Assembly (NCBI RefSeq): GCF_003073175.1 | Contig: NZ_QBBX01000002.1 | Location: 190,776 to 254,775, forward strand | Source of the DNA: Peribacillus acanthi | GTDB taxonomy: Bacteria > Bacillota > Bacilli > Bacillales > DSM-1321 | Length of the DNA stretch: 64,000 nt | Reading direction: 5' to 3' | Shown: positions 43,726 to 52,677 of the stretch, one piece after another | Layout of the letters: each line of letters starts with the position of its first letter | Numbering within the stretch: position 1 is the first letter of the stretch | Made by a program: the position numbers and the translations under genes | Notes under the pieces: generated by a model | What the model saw: only the letters and a program-made list of their open reading frames with translations | What the model was told of the DNA's origin: nothing | Database searches by the model: none

Positions 43726-45702
43726 TTAGACCTCCTCCGTGATGATCATATTCTGGTTATCTAATATATTTGAATCTTCTTCCATGCCAAAGGCAACATG
43801 TGACTCAATCCATTTTCTACGAGGCTCAACTTTATCGCCCATTAAAGTGGATACACGTCTTTCTGCACGTGCTGCGTCATCAATTCTTACCCTGATTAAC
43901 GTTCTAGTTTCTGGGTTCATTGTAGTATCCCAAAGCTGATCTGCATTCATTTCTCCAAGTCCTTTATACCTTTGGATAATATAGCCTTTACCCACTTTTT
44001 TGATGGTACCTTGAAGTTCATCATCATTCCAAGCATACTCAATGACTTCTTTTTTCCCTGTTCCTTTACTAACTTTGTAAAGAGGAGGTAGCGCGATAAA
44101 AATCTTTCCTTCTTCAATCAATGGTCTCATATATCGATAAAAGAATGTTAATAACAGAACTTGAATATGCGCACCATCCGTATCGGCATCAGTCATTATT
44201 ACAATTTTGTCATAATTGATATCCTCAACGTTAAAATCAGGACCGACTCCACCACCAATAGCATGAATAATGGTGTTGATTTCCTCATTTTTAAAGATAT
44301 CAGAAAGTTTGGCTTTCTCCGTATTTATAACTTTACCTCTCAATGGTAATACAGCCTGGAACTTACGATCTCGCCCTTGTTTAGCCGAGCCACCTGCAGA
44401 ATCACCCTCGACAAGATACAATTCATTTTTTTGTGGGTTTCTGGATTGCGCAGGTGTTAATTTACCAGATAGAATGGAATCCGATTTTTTTCTCTTCTTT
44501 CCACTTCTTGCATCTTCCCGTGCTTTTCTCGCCGCTTCACGTGCTTGAAACGCCTTTATTGATTTTTTTATTAGCAAGGAAGCTGTTTCTGGATTTTCTT
44601 GAAGAAAATACGCTAAATGTTCAGATACAATTGAATCTACACTGGAGCGTGCTTCACTAGTTCCAAGTTTACTTTTTGTCTGACCTTCAAATTGAAGCAA
44701 CTCTTCAGGAATTCTTACGGAAATGATGGCAGCCAATCCCTCACGGATATCGGTACCTTCGAGATTTTTATCCTTTTCCTTTAGCAATCCTGTTTTACGT
44801 GCATACTCATTGAACACACGTGTCATAGCTGTCTTAGAGCCAATTTCATGTGTTCCTCCATCTTTTGTTCTAACATTATTTACAAAGCTTAAGACGTTAT
44901 CTGAGTAGCCATCGTTAAATTGGAATGCAAAATCTAGCTCAATTCCGTTTTGCTCACCTTCAAAGCTAACTACAGGATGAAGAGTTTCTTTGTCCTCATT
45001 TAAGTATTGAACAAAAGCTTCAATCCCATTTTCATAATGGAAAATTTCATGCTGTCCATCACGCTCATCAATTAACTCAATTTTCATCCCTTTCATTAAG
45101 AAAGCAGATTCTCTCAAGCGTTCGGATAAGGTCTCAAAGTTAAATGTGGTAGTTGAGAAGATCGTTGCATCCGGTTTGAAATGGATAGTCGTCCCCGTCG
45201 ATTTGCTTGTCCCAACTTTTTCAAGAGTAGTTACGGGTTTACCGCCATTCTCGAAGCGTTGTTTATATAAATTCCCGTCTCTTTTAATGGTAACATCAAG
45301 CCATACAGAAAGTGCATTCACTACCGAAGCACCTACACCATGCAAACCACCGCTCGTTTTATACCCACCCTGTCCAAACTTCCCTCCGGCATGCAGGACA
45401 GTCAAAATAACCTCTGGGGTTGGTTTGCCGAGCTTATGCATTCCAGTAGGCATACCTCTTCCCTTATCGACTACACTAATACTATTGTCTTTATGTATTT
45501 TTACGATAATCGTGTCGCCATGTCCAGCTAGCGCTTCATCGATAGAATTATCTACAATCTCATAAACAAGGTGATGGAGACCTCTTGCATCCGTACTACC
45601 GATATACATCCCAGGTCGTTTACGTACTGCCTCTAATCCTTCCAACACCTGAATGGCATCGTCGTTATATTCAATGGTTTTTGTATTCCTAGCCACTGAC
45701 AT
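43726..45702 (-). CDS. parE: DNA topoisomerase IV subunit B
   Basis: A 658-residue GHKL ATPase subunit. The ATP site is visible as [16 protein letters not shown] and [14 protein letters not shown]. The TOPRIM metal site shows as [19 protein letters not shown] and [12 protein letters not shown], and [12 protein letters not shown] lies between. It is the first gene of the parE-parC operon. A LexA box overlaps its likely promoter, so DNA damage may induce it. Confidence 0.97.
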   Translation of the reverse strand: MSVARNTKTIEYNDDAIQVLEGLEAVRKRPGMYIGSTDARGLHHLVYEIVDNSIDEALAGHGDTIIVKIHKDNSISVVDKGRGMPTGMHKLGKPTPEVILTVLHAGGKFGQGGYKTSGGLHGVGASVVNALSVWLDVTIKRDGNLYKQRFENGGKPVTTLEKVGTSKSTGTTIHFKPDATIFSTTTFNFETLSERLRESAFLMKGMKIELIDERDGQHEIFHYENGIEAFVQYLNEDKETLHPVVSFEGEQNGIELDFAFQFNDGYSDNVLSFVNNVRTKDGGTHEIGSKTAMTRVFNEYARKTGLLKEKDKNLEGTDIREGLAAIISVRIPEELLQFEGQTKSKLGTSEARSSVDSIVSEHLAYFLQENPETASLLIKKSIKAFQAREAARKAREDARSGKKRKKSDSILSGKLTPAQSRNPQKNELYLVEGDSAGGSAKQGRDRKFQAVLPLRGKVINTEKAKLSDIFKNEEINTIIHAIGGGVGPDFNVEDINYDKIVIMTDADTDGAHIQVLLLTFFYRYMRPLIEEGKIFIALPPLYKVSKGTGKKEVIEYAWNDDELQGTIKKVGKGYIIQRYKGLGEMNADQLWDTTMNPETRTLIRVRIDDAARAERRVSTLMGDKVEPRRKWIESHVAFGMEEDSNILDNQNMIITEEV

Positions 45703-45807
45703 TCCCCTTTCTTACTAAACATCCCTACTCGTCTTAGTTTTTTATTTCTTCCTAAGACTCTGAGCCATACTTCATTGTAAATACTATTTATCAAAAGTTA
45801 TATTTTC

Positions 45808-45835
45808 ATTATACCACACAAAGAACAAGTGTTCG
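45808..45835 (-). promoter_or_regulatory. parE promoter with LexA (SOS) box
   Basis: On the minus strand CGAACACTTGTTC (45823-45835) fits the Gram-positive LexA/DinR box CGAACN4GTTCG except the last base. A TATAAT (45808-45813) follows. Repressor bound here would cover the promoter. LexA control of parEC has been reported in B. subtilis. Confidence 0.7.
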
Positions 45836-46066
45836 TGTTTTCAATTGACCAAAAGATCGGATTCACAAAATCCTTGTTTTCAATGGTAAAGTCTATGACT
45901 TATTGTATCGTTAAAAATTTTTTTCGCAAATAATCTTTTTATTCGTTTTAGTAAATTTTATTGAAAATATAGTCATTTTTTGGAGCTGTCTCCCATTTTC
46001 CCAATCCAATCAACATAGTACATAAATTAACAAATGCCCCATTAATTGCAAAATTCCACCTAAAAA
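45836..46066. other. Upstream region of parE without genes
   Basis: AT-rich sequence between the parE promoter and the terminator of yneT. No reading frame or structured RNA is recognised. Confidence 0.45.
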
Positions 46067-46099
46067 AACAAGGATAAACTATTGAAGCTCATCCTTGTT
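46067..46099 (-). terminator. Terminator of the CoA-binding-protein gene
   Basis: AACAAGGAT pairs with ATCCTTGTT, with an A-run at 46062-46068 that gives a U-run on the minus strand. Confidence 0.8.
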
Positions 46100-46107
46100 C
46101 ACTTTCC

Positions 46108-46518
46108 TTATTTAGTTAAAGCATGCTCCACTTTAATGCAACGGTCCATGATGACTGTATAGCCTTTATTCTTAAGGAATTGAAAAGCTTCTTCATTTTC
46201 CACCCCTAATTGTGCCCAGAATACGTCTGCATCAATTTCGGCAAATTCTTTTGCCAGCTCTGGGAGGGCTTCAGATCTTCTAAAAATATTAACAATATCA
46301 ATATGTCCTTCAATGTCTTTTAAAGAAGCTACCGCTTTTTCTCCCAATGCTTCCTTAATCGTTGGATTAACAGGAATGATTTCGTACCCATTATCCTGCA
46401 TGGCTTTCGAAACCATGTATGAAGTTCTATCAGGATTATCTGACAAGCCAACTACAGCAATGCGTTTAGAAGCTTTTAAGATTTTCCCCATTTCTTCTCT
46501 AGTCGGATTATTTATCAT
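46108..46518 (-). CDS. yneT: CoA-binding domain protein, YneT/YccU-like
   Basis: A 136-residue Rossmann-fold CoA-binding protein: KRIAVVGLSDNPDRTSYMV with the glycine-rich loop, VNPTIKEALGEKAVASL and KGYTVIMDRCIKVEH. The role is unknown. ATG at 46518 has AAAGG nine bases upstream; the ATG three codons earlier directly abuts that site. Its position near parE and plsY matches B. subtilis. Confidence 0.88.
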   Translation of the reverse strand: MINNPTREEMGKILKASKRIAVVGLSDNPDRTSYMVSKAMQDNGYEIIPVNPTIKEALGEKAVASLKDIEGHIDIVNIFRRSEALPELAKEFAEIDADVFWAQLGVENEEAFQFLKNKGYTVIMDRCIKVEHALTK

Positions 46519-46629
46519 AACAATCATCCTTTCCTTTTTTTAGCCATTATACCCACTCAATAAATTGCAAAGCTATTAGGACCTAATTGATTAGGCATTT
46601 TTTAATCAAAAAGCTTTTTGCTACTAATT

Positions 46630-47931
46630 CTAGTGTTGTTGATCTTCTAATGTTGTACGGTCAAAATAATTCACTAGCTGTTGTCCAACTATGATAACAA
46701 TGGTACCCACAATTAATCCATTTGAAAAAATGGCTGTGACGATTGGAGGTAAACTTGAAAATGATTGGGCAGGAACAAACATTGAACCTACTCCGCTTAA
46801 AAGAGAAATCCCAATAGCCAATTTTATGTTAGGGTTGTCGTTCCTTTGAATATCCTGCAAAGCTAATCCAATCATTCCCGCAAAAACAACAAAACAAACA
46901 GAATATCCAACAGGTGTCGGTAAACTGGATAGGAAATTCATCAAAGTTGGGAACAATGAAACGAGGATCACCAAACCACATCCTAAAACAAAAGGCCATC
47001 TCCCAGCTGTTTTGGTCGTTTGAATGAATCCTCCTGCCCCCGATAAAGGAACAGGCCCCATAGTGCTAAATAAACCAGCCAATATTTGACTGACACCTCC
47101 CATTGTCCCGGCTTTGTTCTCACGATTCCTAAAGACTGGTGCACCAAGCCCTTGTACTACCTGTTCGACAATCCTAATACTTGCAATCATATTAGTAATT
47201 AGTAAAAGGGTCACAAATATAGATGCCACAATTAATCCACCATCAAAAATCGGGGTTCCAAAGACTAAGACTTTCGGTAAACTTATAATTTTGTCAGAAT
47301 GTAACGGTATACTAAAAGTTAACCCAAACACTTTAAAAAGTAACCATCCAAAGGCCAGGGATAAAAGTATGGCGTATTGTTTTAACAGAGGTATTTTACT
47401 TTTAGAAAGTAAAATGGTAAAAACGACAATAAGAAAACATAGCAAGGTCACTTTTACATCAATGGAGTCTTGCCTATATCCTATCCCTAGCATTCCGAGT
47501 ACGAAACTTTTACTTAGTTGAAACACAAGCAAAAGTAGATATACTCCTGTGACAGCAGGTGTGAATAACTTACTTAGAGGATTTATTAGTCCAAATACAC
47601 TTAATAAAATAAAAATAATACCACTAACAACTAGTGCGCCTTGGAGAGCTTGCAAGGTTTCAATTTCACTCGAAAATAACGTCCCTGATAAACCAGCATA
47701 AACTGAGAAAATCCCCCACCATATTCCTGCTGGTCCATCATTGATTGGCAACCTATGGCCGAAAAAAGCTTGCAAGATTCCCGCTATTCCCATAACAAAC
47801 ATATTCCTTTGAACGAAAGAGGCTGTATCTGCAGCATCTAATCCATAAAGCCCTGCAACTGCAATCGGTGCCACAATTGCACTGGCAAACATAAAGGCCA
47901 TCCATTGCAAAGAAGAAAATGTAGTTTTCAT
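46630..47931 (-). CDS. Purine/pyrimidine permease, NCS2-like
   Basis: A 433-residue membrane protein with about 12-14 hydrophobic segments in the nucleobase-cation symporter-2 style. It has FFGHRLPINDGPAGIWWGIF early and GPVPLSGAGGFIQTTKTAGR in the central substrate region. It probably imports a nucleobase such as uracil, xanthine or a related compound; the exact one cannot be read from sequence. It sits between yneT and plsY, a position empty in B. subtilis. Confidence 0.8.
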   Translation of the reverse strand: MKTTFSSLQWMAFMFASAIVAPIAVAGLYGLDAADTASFVQRNMFVMGIAGILQAFFGHRLPINDGPAGIWWGIFSVYAGLSGTLFSSEIETLQALQGALVVSGIIFILLSVFGLINPLSKLFTPAVTGVYLLLLVFQLSKSFVLGMLGIGYRQDSIDVKVTLLCFLIVVFTILLSKSKIPLLKQYAILLSLAFGWLLFKVFGLTFSIPLHSDKIISLPKVLVFGTPIFDGGLIVASIFVTLLLITNMIASIRIVEQVVQGLGAPVFRNRENKAGTMGGVSQILAGLFSTMGPVPLSGAGGFIQTTKTAGRWPFVLGCGLVILVSLFPTLMNFLSSLPTPVGYSVCFVVFAGMIGLALQDIQRNDNPNIKLAIGISLLSGVGSMFVPAQSFSSLPPIVTAIFSNGLIVGTIVIIVGQQLVNYFDRTTLEDQQH

Positions 47932-48106
47932 TATTTACACCTATCTTTTCTCGAATTCTGCCTCATTGTATGTCATATGGAAAAGTTTCTCAAACAATAA
48001 CCTCTAAAAAGCCATTAATAAAAAATTCTTAAGGTTTTCTCTCAAAAGTCGTGGTAAAATAATAGCACTGATAATTCAAGTAAAGATATTAGAAAGGGCT
48101 TATCAA

Positions 48107-48703
48107 ATGACGGTTTTAGTTCTTATTCTTTCTTATTTAATTGGCTCCATCCCATCAGGGTTAATAATTGGTAAGTTGTTCTATTCGACGGATATAAGAG
48201 AGCACGGAAGCGGGAACCTTGGCGGAACAAATACCTTTAGGACTCTTGGAGTTAAAGCAGGATTGATTGTATCCATAATGGATGTGTTAAAAGGGACTTT
48301 AGCTACTCTTCTACCTATATTTTTAGGAGTCGATTTCCACCCACTTTTAGTAGGTGTATTTGCTATTGTCGGCCATATGTACCCTATCTTTGCAGGATTC
48401 CGTGGAGGTAAAGCTGTAGCAACTTCAGGTGGTGTGTTGTTAGGATATGCCCCTTTGTTATTCCTACTGTTGTTTCCCGTATTTTTCATTACATTATACA
48501 TAACAAGGTATGTTTCACTATCTTCTATCATAACTGCCATCATCGCGTTATTAGGAGCAATTATAAGTGGAGATATACCATTAATTATAGTTGTTGCCCT
48601 GATGGCCACTTTTATTGTGTATAGACATCGAGCAAACCTAAAGAGAATTAAAGAAGGCACAGAACCTAAAATAAAGTGGATGCAACGTAAAGAAAATCGC
48701 TAA
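48107..48703 (+). CDS. plsY: Acyl-phosphate glycerol-3-phosphate acyltransferase
   Basis: A 198-residue membrane enzyme that transfers an acyl group from acyl-phosphate to glycerol-3-phosphate, the first step of phospholipid synthesis. The three conserved motifs are present: [24 protein letters not shown] and [19 protein letters not shown]. Five hydrophobic segments fit the known topology. It follows GAAAGGGCTTATCAA and ends at a terminator. Confidence 0.96.
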   Translation: MTVLVLILSYLIGSIPSGLIIGKLFYSTDIREHGSGNLGGTNTFRTLGVKAGLIVSIMDVLKGTLATLLPIFLGVDFHPLLVGVFAIVGHMYPIFAGFRGGKAVATSGGVLLGYAPLLFLLLFPVFFITLYITRYVSLSSIITAIIALLGAIISGDIPLIIVVALMATFIVYRHRANLKRIKEGTEPKIKWMQRKENR

Positions 48704-48719
48704 ATAACACTTCTTTATA

Positions 48720-48755
48720 AGACCTCGACCAGTTTTAAGTCGGGGTCTATTTCTT
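48720..48755 (+). terminator. Terminator of plsY
   Basis: AGACCTCGAC pairs with GTCGGGGTCT (one G-U pair) and is followed by ATTTCTTTAT. Confidence 0.8.
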
Positions 48756-48798
48756 TATAAAATGGACAATTGTAGCGCTTGCTTATATAAGGAGAAAA

Positions 48799-48848
48799 AA
48801 ACACACACGAAAAAGGCATCGTATTGCCCCCGTTTTCGTGTGTGTTTA
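48799..48848 (-). terminator. Terminator of the HemAT-like gene
   Basis: AACACACACGAAAA pairs with TTTTCGTGTGTGTT, with an A-run at 48794-48800 that reads as U-run on the minus strand. Confidence 0.85.
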
Positions 48849-48854
48849 TAAATA

Positions 48855-50153
48855 TTATAAAGATGAAGCTGTGTCATTCAATGTTTCTGCTTGTTTAGTA
48901 ACCCTTGATGTCGCTGTTCCAATTTCGTCAATCACAGCTATCAAGCCTTTTATTTGTTCTTCAACCTCACCTACACCGACAACACTTTCTTCCATGGATG
49001 TAACAATTTCATTGAAAGACGACTGTGTTAAATCGGATTCTTCTTCACCAATTTGCACAACTGATTGTACTTGATGGATTGATTTGATAACCTCTTCCAT
49101 ATAAATATTCGAAGTATTTACAATGGAATAAATTTCAGTGATAGATTTCTTTGTTTGATCAGCAAGCTTTCTAACTTCATCAGCTACGACAGCAAATCCT
49201 CGTCCATGCTCTCCTGCTCTTGCCGCTTCGATAGCAGAATTCAATGAAAGTAAGTTAGTCTGATCGGCAATTCCTTGTACTAAACCGACAAATTCCGTAA
49301 TTTGCTTAAGTGAATCATTCAAAGCACTAATATTCTTTTCTACGTTATTTGTATTTTGCGAAATTGAATGAATCTTATCGGTAAGCTTTCGCATTCTCTG
49401 TTGCCCTTCTTCTGCAAGACTTTGAGAATGTCTTGATTTTTCATTATTATTGAACACTAATTGATTGACTTGTCTACTATTAGAAACAATCATCTTAACT
49501 GAAGCATCAGTTTGTTCACTTAGCGCAACTAACTCTTCTGAAATAGATAATATCGTTTGCTTTACCTCTTGTTTCACTTCTTCATTTTGACGCTCTCTAA
49601 TATTGATGTTTTCTTTCTCATAAGCCTCCAACACAAGTTGTTGCTCAAAGTTAAGGATTTTTGTCATGGCGAGAATCAGAGCTTGTTGTTCTTCCTTCGA
49701 GTCACTATTTCCATATACTAAAGAAATCAGTGTGTTTTGTAGATTTTGGAAAGCGCTTAAATACCATTTCGGCTGGAGTCCAATTCGATAATGTGATTTA
49801 GCGACATTCATTCTTTTAGTCAAGAACTCATTATCTATTCTTCCATTAAACAGTTCAATGATATGTTGATTCAAAGTAGAAGTAAGTCGATCGACAGTCG
49901 TATTGGACTGTATGATGTTACTTAGCTCAGGAACACCAAGTATTGACTGGTAAAATGAATCAACTAAGATTTGGATATTTTCAGAAACCACTTCTTGAAA
50001 AACATGGATTAATCGCAAATCATTTTCCTGTAAATCAATCGTTTTTAGTTGTAATAGGACTTCAGGATCAGAAATTGAAATGGTTACAGGTAATTGTTCT
50101 GCCTTTTGAATCCATTTAGCTACTGTAGGTCTTTGTTTTGTAAATATCCCCAT
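48855..50153 (-). CDS. hemAT: Globin-coupled chemoreceptor, HemAT-like
   Basis: A 432-residue soluble methyl-accepting protein. Residues about 20-185 are a protoglobin domain with the proximal haem histidine at H121 ([18 protein letters not shown]). Residues about 200-432 are the signalling coiled coil with the conserved hairpin [20 protein letters not shown] and [15 protein letters not shown]. No membrane segment is present, as in HemAT, which senses oxygen for aerotaxis. GGGGTATAGAC precedes the ATG. Confidence 0.92.
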   Translation of the reverse strand: MGIFTKQRPTVAKWIQKAEQLPVTISISDPEVLLQLKTIDLQENDLRLIHVFQEVVSENIQILVDSFYQSILGVPELSNIIQSNTTVDRLTSTLNQHIIELFNGRIDNEFLTKRMNVAKSHYRIGLQPKWYLSAFQNLQNTLISLVYGNSDSKEEQQALILAMTKILNFEQQLVLEAYEKENINIRERQNEEVKQEVKQTILSISEELVALSEQTDASVKMIVSNSRQVNQLVFNNNEKSRHSQSLAEEGQQRMRKLTDKIHSISQNTNNVEKNISALNDSLKQITEFVGLVQGIADQTNLLSLNSAIEAARAGEHGRGFAVVADEVRKLADQTKKSITEIYSIVNTSNIYMEEVIKSIHQVQSVVQIGEEESDLTQSSFNEIVTSMEESVVGVGEVEEQIKGLIAVIDEIGTATSRVTKQAETLNDTASSL

Positions 50154-50335
50154 GTCTATACCCCATTTTTCTATGTCTATATTTCTTTAGTTTTGCCTTC
50201 AGACAATATTTCGACAGTCCTATATTATTATCTGAATGTATGATTATTTTCCTAGTAAAGCTAAGTTGTGTCAATACACTATGTACTAGTTTTCAAAAAG
50301 TTTATAAATTTCTTAACATATTTCCGGACCTAACT

Positions 50336-50368
50336 GAAAAAGACTCCTATAAATCGATATAGAAGTCT
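50336..50368 (-). terminator. Terminator of the HesB-like selenoprotein gene
   Basis: AGACTCCTATA pairs with TATAGAAGTCT (one mismatch) around AATCGA, with an A-run at 50337-50340. It supports a transcribed gene to its right on the minus strand. Confidence 0.75.
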
Positions 50369-50374
50369 TCTTTA

Positions 50375-50659
50375 CTAAATTTGTAATAGTATAAATTTCT
50401 TGTTTCCAAATGGATCAGTGACGTAGTCTAACTTGGTATCTTTGAAATGAGTTTTGCTTCTCTCTCCAATTAGAATGTTTATGTCATCTACTTGAATAAT
50501 GTGATCATTTTTTAAAGGCTCCTCCTCCAGAGAAAGCGATAACTTTGGTCCTCCTCAGCCGATTCCCATTTCCAATCGAATGAATAGTTGTTCACCCTCA
50601 TTACGTTCCTGCATCAATATTTCATTGAGCTTTTGATAAGCAGAATATGTAATTTTCAT
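50375..50659 (-). CDS. HesB/IscA-like selenoprotein (in-frame UGA decoded as Sec35)
   Basis: The frame runs from ATG 50657-50659 (after AAGGAGGAGTATC) to TAG 50375-50377 and has one in-frame TGA at 50555-50557. Read through as selenocysteine it gives 94 residues, with MGIGUGGPKLSLSL where IscA/HesB proteins have the first conserved cysteine (GGCxG-like). The C-terminal Cys pair of IscA is absent. HesB-like selenoproteins are a known bacterial class. selA and selD in the same window make decoding plausible. A possible SECIS stem (CCAAAG with CTTT and TGG) follows the TGA. A role in Fe-S or redox chemistry is inferred. Confidence 0.88.
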
Positions 50660-50728
50660 GATACTCCTCCTTAAATAAAGGTCTCAATAAGTATGAGTTT
50701 TTTTCGAATTGACTCTGTTAAACTTGCC

Positions 50729-50860
50729 TGTTGATTTGCGTTCCAGACGCTTGCTTTTTCGGTGAGCGTTAGCCAAGCATCCTCGTCGCTTGCGCTCCTG
50801 CGTGGACTCGCCTGTAACGCAAATCCCCCAGGAGTCAAGCGTCTCCTACTTCAATCAACA
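50729..50860. repeat. GC-richer, hairpin-forming intergenic repeat of Bacillus type
   Basis: Outer arms TGTTGATT (50729-50736) and AATCAACA (50853-50860) and inner arms AGACGCTTG (50745-50753) and CAAGCGTCT (50836-50844) enclose a GC-rich core with CTCGTCGCTTGCGCTCCTGC. Composition differs clearly from the flanks. It resembles the dispersed, structured repeats known in several Bacillus genomes. No coding capacity is seen. Confidence 0.65.
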
Positions 50861-51029
50861 AACTGCTAAAAATCAACAATGGACTTTAACACAGCCTTCG
50901 AATAAATGGGTTGATTTTAACTACTTGGGTAGGATGTTTTTTTCCTTTAGTCAAGCGAACTCTGCTCCCATCAACTCATAGAAAAACGTCTTTTAATAAA
51001 GCCGTAATTTATATATCCCTCTTTTTGCA

Positions 51030-51347
51030 TTAAATAAAACGTAGAATGATTTGGTATAAGGATTCAAATTGGCTTTTTTGATTATGCAATTCCGTCATCC
51101 CTATTTTGGTGATGTAATAATATTTTCTTCTTGGGCCGTCAAATGAATCTTTCCAGTAACTTTTTATGAATCCTTTTTCCTCCAGTTTTTTCAAAGCAGG
51201 ATATAGACTTCCCTCCTTCATTTTAAATATTCCATCGCTTTTCTCTTCCATTTCAGATGTTATCTCATATCCATATCGATCACGTTCTTTTAATAATGCC
51301 AACAATATTAATTCAGAGAACCCTTTTATCTGTTCAGATCGACTCAT
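51030..51347 (-). CDS. PadR-family transcriptional regulator
   Basis: A 105-residue winged-helix protein with the PadR pattern: LILLALLKERDRYGYEITSE, GSLYPALKKLEEKGFIKSYW and GPRRKYYYIT. The start at ATG 51345-51347 is 7 bases after GGTGG. PadR proteins usually repress a neighbouring transporter or membrane-protein gene; none is adjacent here. Two palindromes built on ATATC/GATAT lie upstream and suggest autoregulation. Confidence 0.88.
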   Translation of the reverse strand: MSRSEQIKGFSELILLALLKERDRYGYEITSEMEEKSDGIFKMKEGSLYPALKKLEEKGFIKSYWKDSFDGPRRKYYYITKIGMTELHNQKSQFESLYQIILRFI

Positions 51348-51358
51348 CAACACACCAC

Positions 51359-51379
51359 CTATATCTATATGCGATATAG
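51359..51379. promoter_or_regulatory. PadR-type operator 1
   Basis: CTATATC and GATATAG arms are separated by 7 bases, just before the padR-like ribosome site. Confidence 0.55.
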
Positions 51380-51400
51380 CTACACAGCATACACTCCTTA

Positions 51401-51423
51401 ACTATATCTGATTAAGATATAGT
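51401..51423. promoter_or_regulatory. PadR-type operator 2
   Basis: ACTATATCT and AGATATAGT are perfect arms around GATTA, 22 bases upstream of operator 1 and sharing its core. Together they probably bracket the promoter. Confidence 0.6.
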
Positions 51424-51558
51424 TATAATTCTGTATAATTCTCCCTAAACCCTTTATTATCAGAATTTTTTTAATCTAAATGTATTTGTATTCTTTCATT
51501 CGTTTTTTGAATCAATTTGATTTATAATAACGATACAATTAATAAAGGCGGGAAATAT

Positions 51559-51846
51559 ATGAAATTAATAATTTCAGATGAAGCTGCAAACTGGTATATA
51601 GAGGAATTGGGCTTAAAAGGAAATGAATCCATTAGATTTTATGTACGTTATGGAGGATACAGCCCCATCCAAGCAGGCTTTTCATTGGGAATTTCAGATG
51701 ACAAACCTCTGTCTCCCATTGCCACTACAGAAGTAAAGAAAATCTTATTCTTTATTGAAGATAAAGACGCTTGGTACTTTGAAGGACATGACTTAGAAGT
51801 TGGTTTTAATCCAAAGTTGAAAGAACCGATATTCAGTTATAAATAA
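51559..51846 (+). CDS. yneR: HesB-like fold protein YneR (without cysteines)
   Basis: A 95-residue protein of the HesB-like YneR family (MKLIISDEAANWYIEELGLK; FYVRYGGYSPIQAGFSLG). The position of the IscA cysteine is not a cysteine, and the protein has none at all, so it cannot hold an Fe-S cluster in the classical way. GGCGGGAAATAT precedes the ATG at 51559, which is preferred over a longer frame lacking such a site. Its location beside yneQ and yneP is conserved with B. subtilis. Confidence 0.85.
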   Translation: MKLIISDEAANWYIEELGLKGNESIRFYVRYGGYSPIQAGFSLGISDDKPLSPIATTEVKKILFFIEDKDAWYFEGHDLEVGFNPKLKEPIFSYK

Positions 51847-51863
51847 TAGATCAGAAAAACATT

Positions 51864-51897
51864 AAAAACCTCCAGCAGATATGCTGGAGGTTTTTGT
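51864..51897. terminator. Bidirectional terminator between yneR and yneQ
   Basis: AAAAACCTCCAGCA pairs with TGCTGGAGGTTTTT around GA/TA. It is placed between convergent genes. Confidence 0.92.
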
Positions 51898-51920
51898 TAA
51901 CAAACGCTCAGATGTGGCAA

Positions 51921-52232
51921 CTAATCCTTTTTACGTTTGAGACCCAGTAATTCTTCTTCGATGCCTTCAGCTTCAAGGATTTTCAGTTCAATATCTCCGA
52001 AAAGATCAAAGTGCGAATATCCTTCTCTTCGAATATCAATCCAGTCTTTTTTCAAGCCGTATTGCTTTCCCCAAGATGCTAGTTTTTCAAGGTCCTTACA
52101 CCCTACCTTCGTTACCGTTTTACAACCAGGAAATCGATCATCAATCCAGTAATGAGTAAGAAATGCAATTTCACCATCATCTATTTTTCGTTTCCACTTT
52201 TGCAGTTTACTTCGATTTATTCCGAATGCCAT
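51921..52232 (-). CDS. yneQ: Conserved protein YneQ
   Basis: A 103-residue protein (MAFGINRSKLQKWKRKIDDG; FLTHYWIDDRFPGCKTVTKV) matching the uncharacterised YneQ of B. subtilis in sequence style and position. No enzyme motif is visible. It starts one base after the yneP stop and is probably translated with it. Confidence 0.82.
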   Translation of the reverse strand: MAFGINRSKLQKWKRKIDDGEIAFLTHYWIDDRFPGCKTVTKVGCKDLEKLASWGKQYGLKKDWIDIRREGYSHFDLFGDIELKILEAEGIEEELLGLKRKKD

Positions 52233-52233
52233 A

Positions 52234-52677
52234 TTACTTTACTGTTTCCTCTGGAGTCTTTTGTCTTTGATTGTTCAAATAAACCTCATGCCAATCAGGA
52301 TATATTTTTCTCAGTGAGATTGGACGGAAATTCTCCCTCTTTACACATACATGTTCAGATTTTCCAATGAACGAAAGCTCACCTTGCTCATTATAAACCT
52401 CATAACCATATACTGTTCTAAACCCATCATACTGTTCAATCCAAGTGTGCACAGTGGCTTTTTCACCGTATCGCATCGGCTTTTTATATGTAGCTTGAAT
52501 ATTCAAGACTGGAGAGATAATCCCATCTTTCTCCATATCCGCATAGTTGAAGCCTAAATCTTTCACAATTTGTGTTCTACCCAACTCCATCCAAACGAGA
52601 TAATTAGCATGGTATACTACGCCCATCTGATCAGTTTCAGCATATCGCACTTCAATTTCTTTCTTAGATATTAACAT
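52234..52677 (-). CDS. yneP: Acyl-CoA thioesterase, 4HBT hotdog family (YneP)
   Basis: A 147-residue single-hotdog thioesterase with the 4-hydroxybenzoyl-CoA thioesterase active-site pattern RYAETDQMGVVYHANYLVWM, the catalytic aspartate being D15. The acyl chain is not known. It overlaps the end of the tandem-AAA gene by 14 bases, which suggests coupled translation. Confidence 0.9.
   Translation of the reverse strand: MLISKKEIEVRYAETDQMGVVYHANYLVWMELGRTQIVKDLGFNYADMEKDGIISPVLNIQATYKKPMRYGEKATVHTWIEQYDGFRTVYGYEVYNEQGELSFIGKSEHVCVKRENFRPISLRKIYPDWHEVYLNNQRQKTPEETVK

Noticed and set aside
50375..50659. The HesB-like gene as a pseudogene with a nonsense codon
   Set aside because: The single TGA falls exactly on the conserved cysteine position, the rest is intact, and selA and selD are present; a random nonsense mutation there is much less likely.
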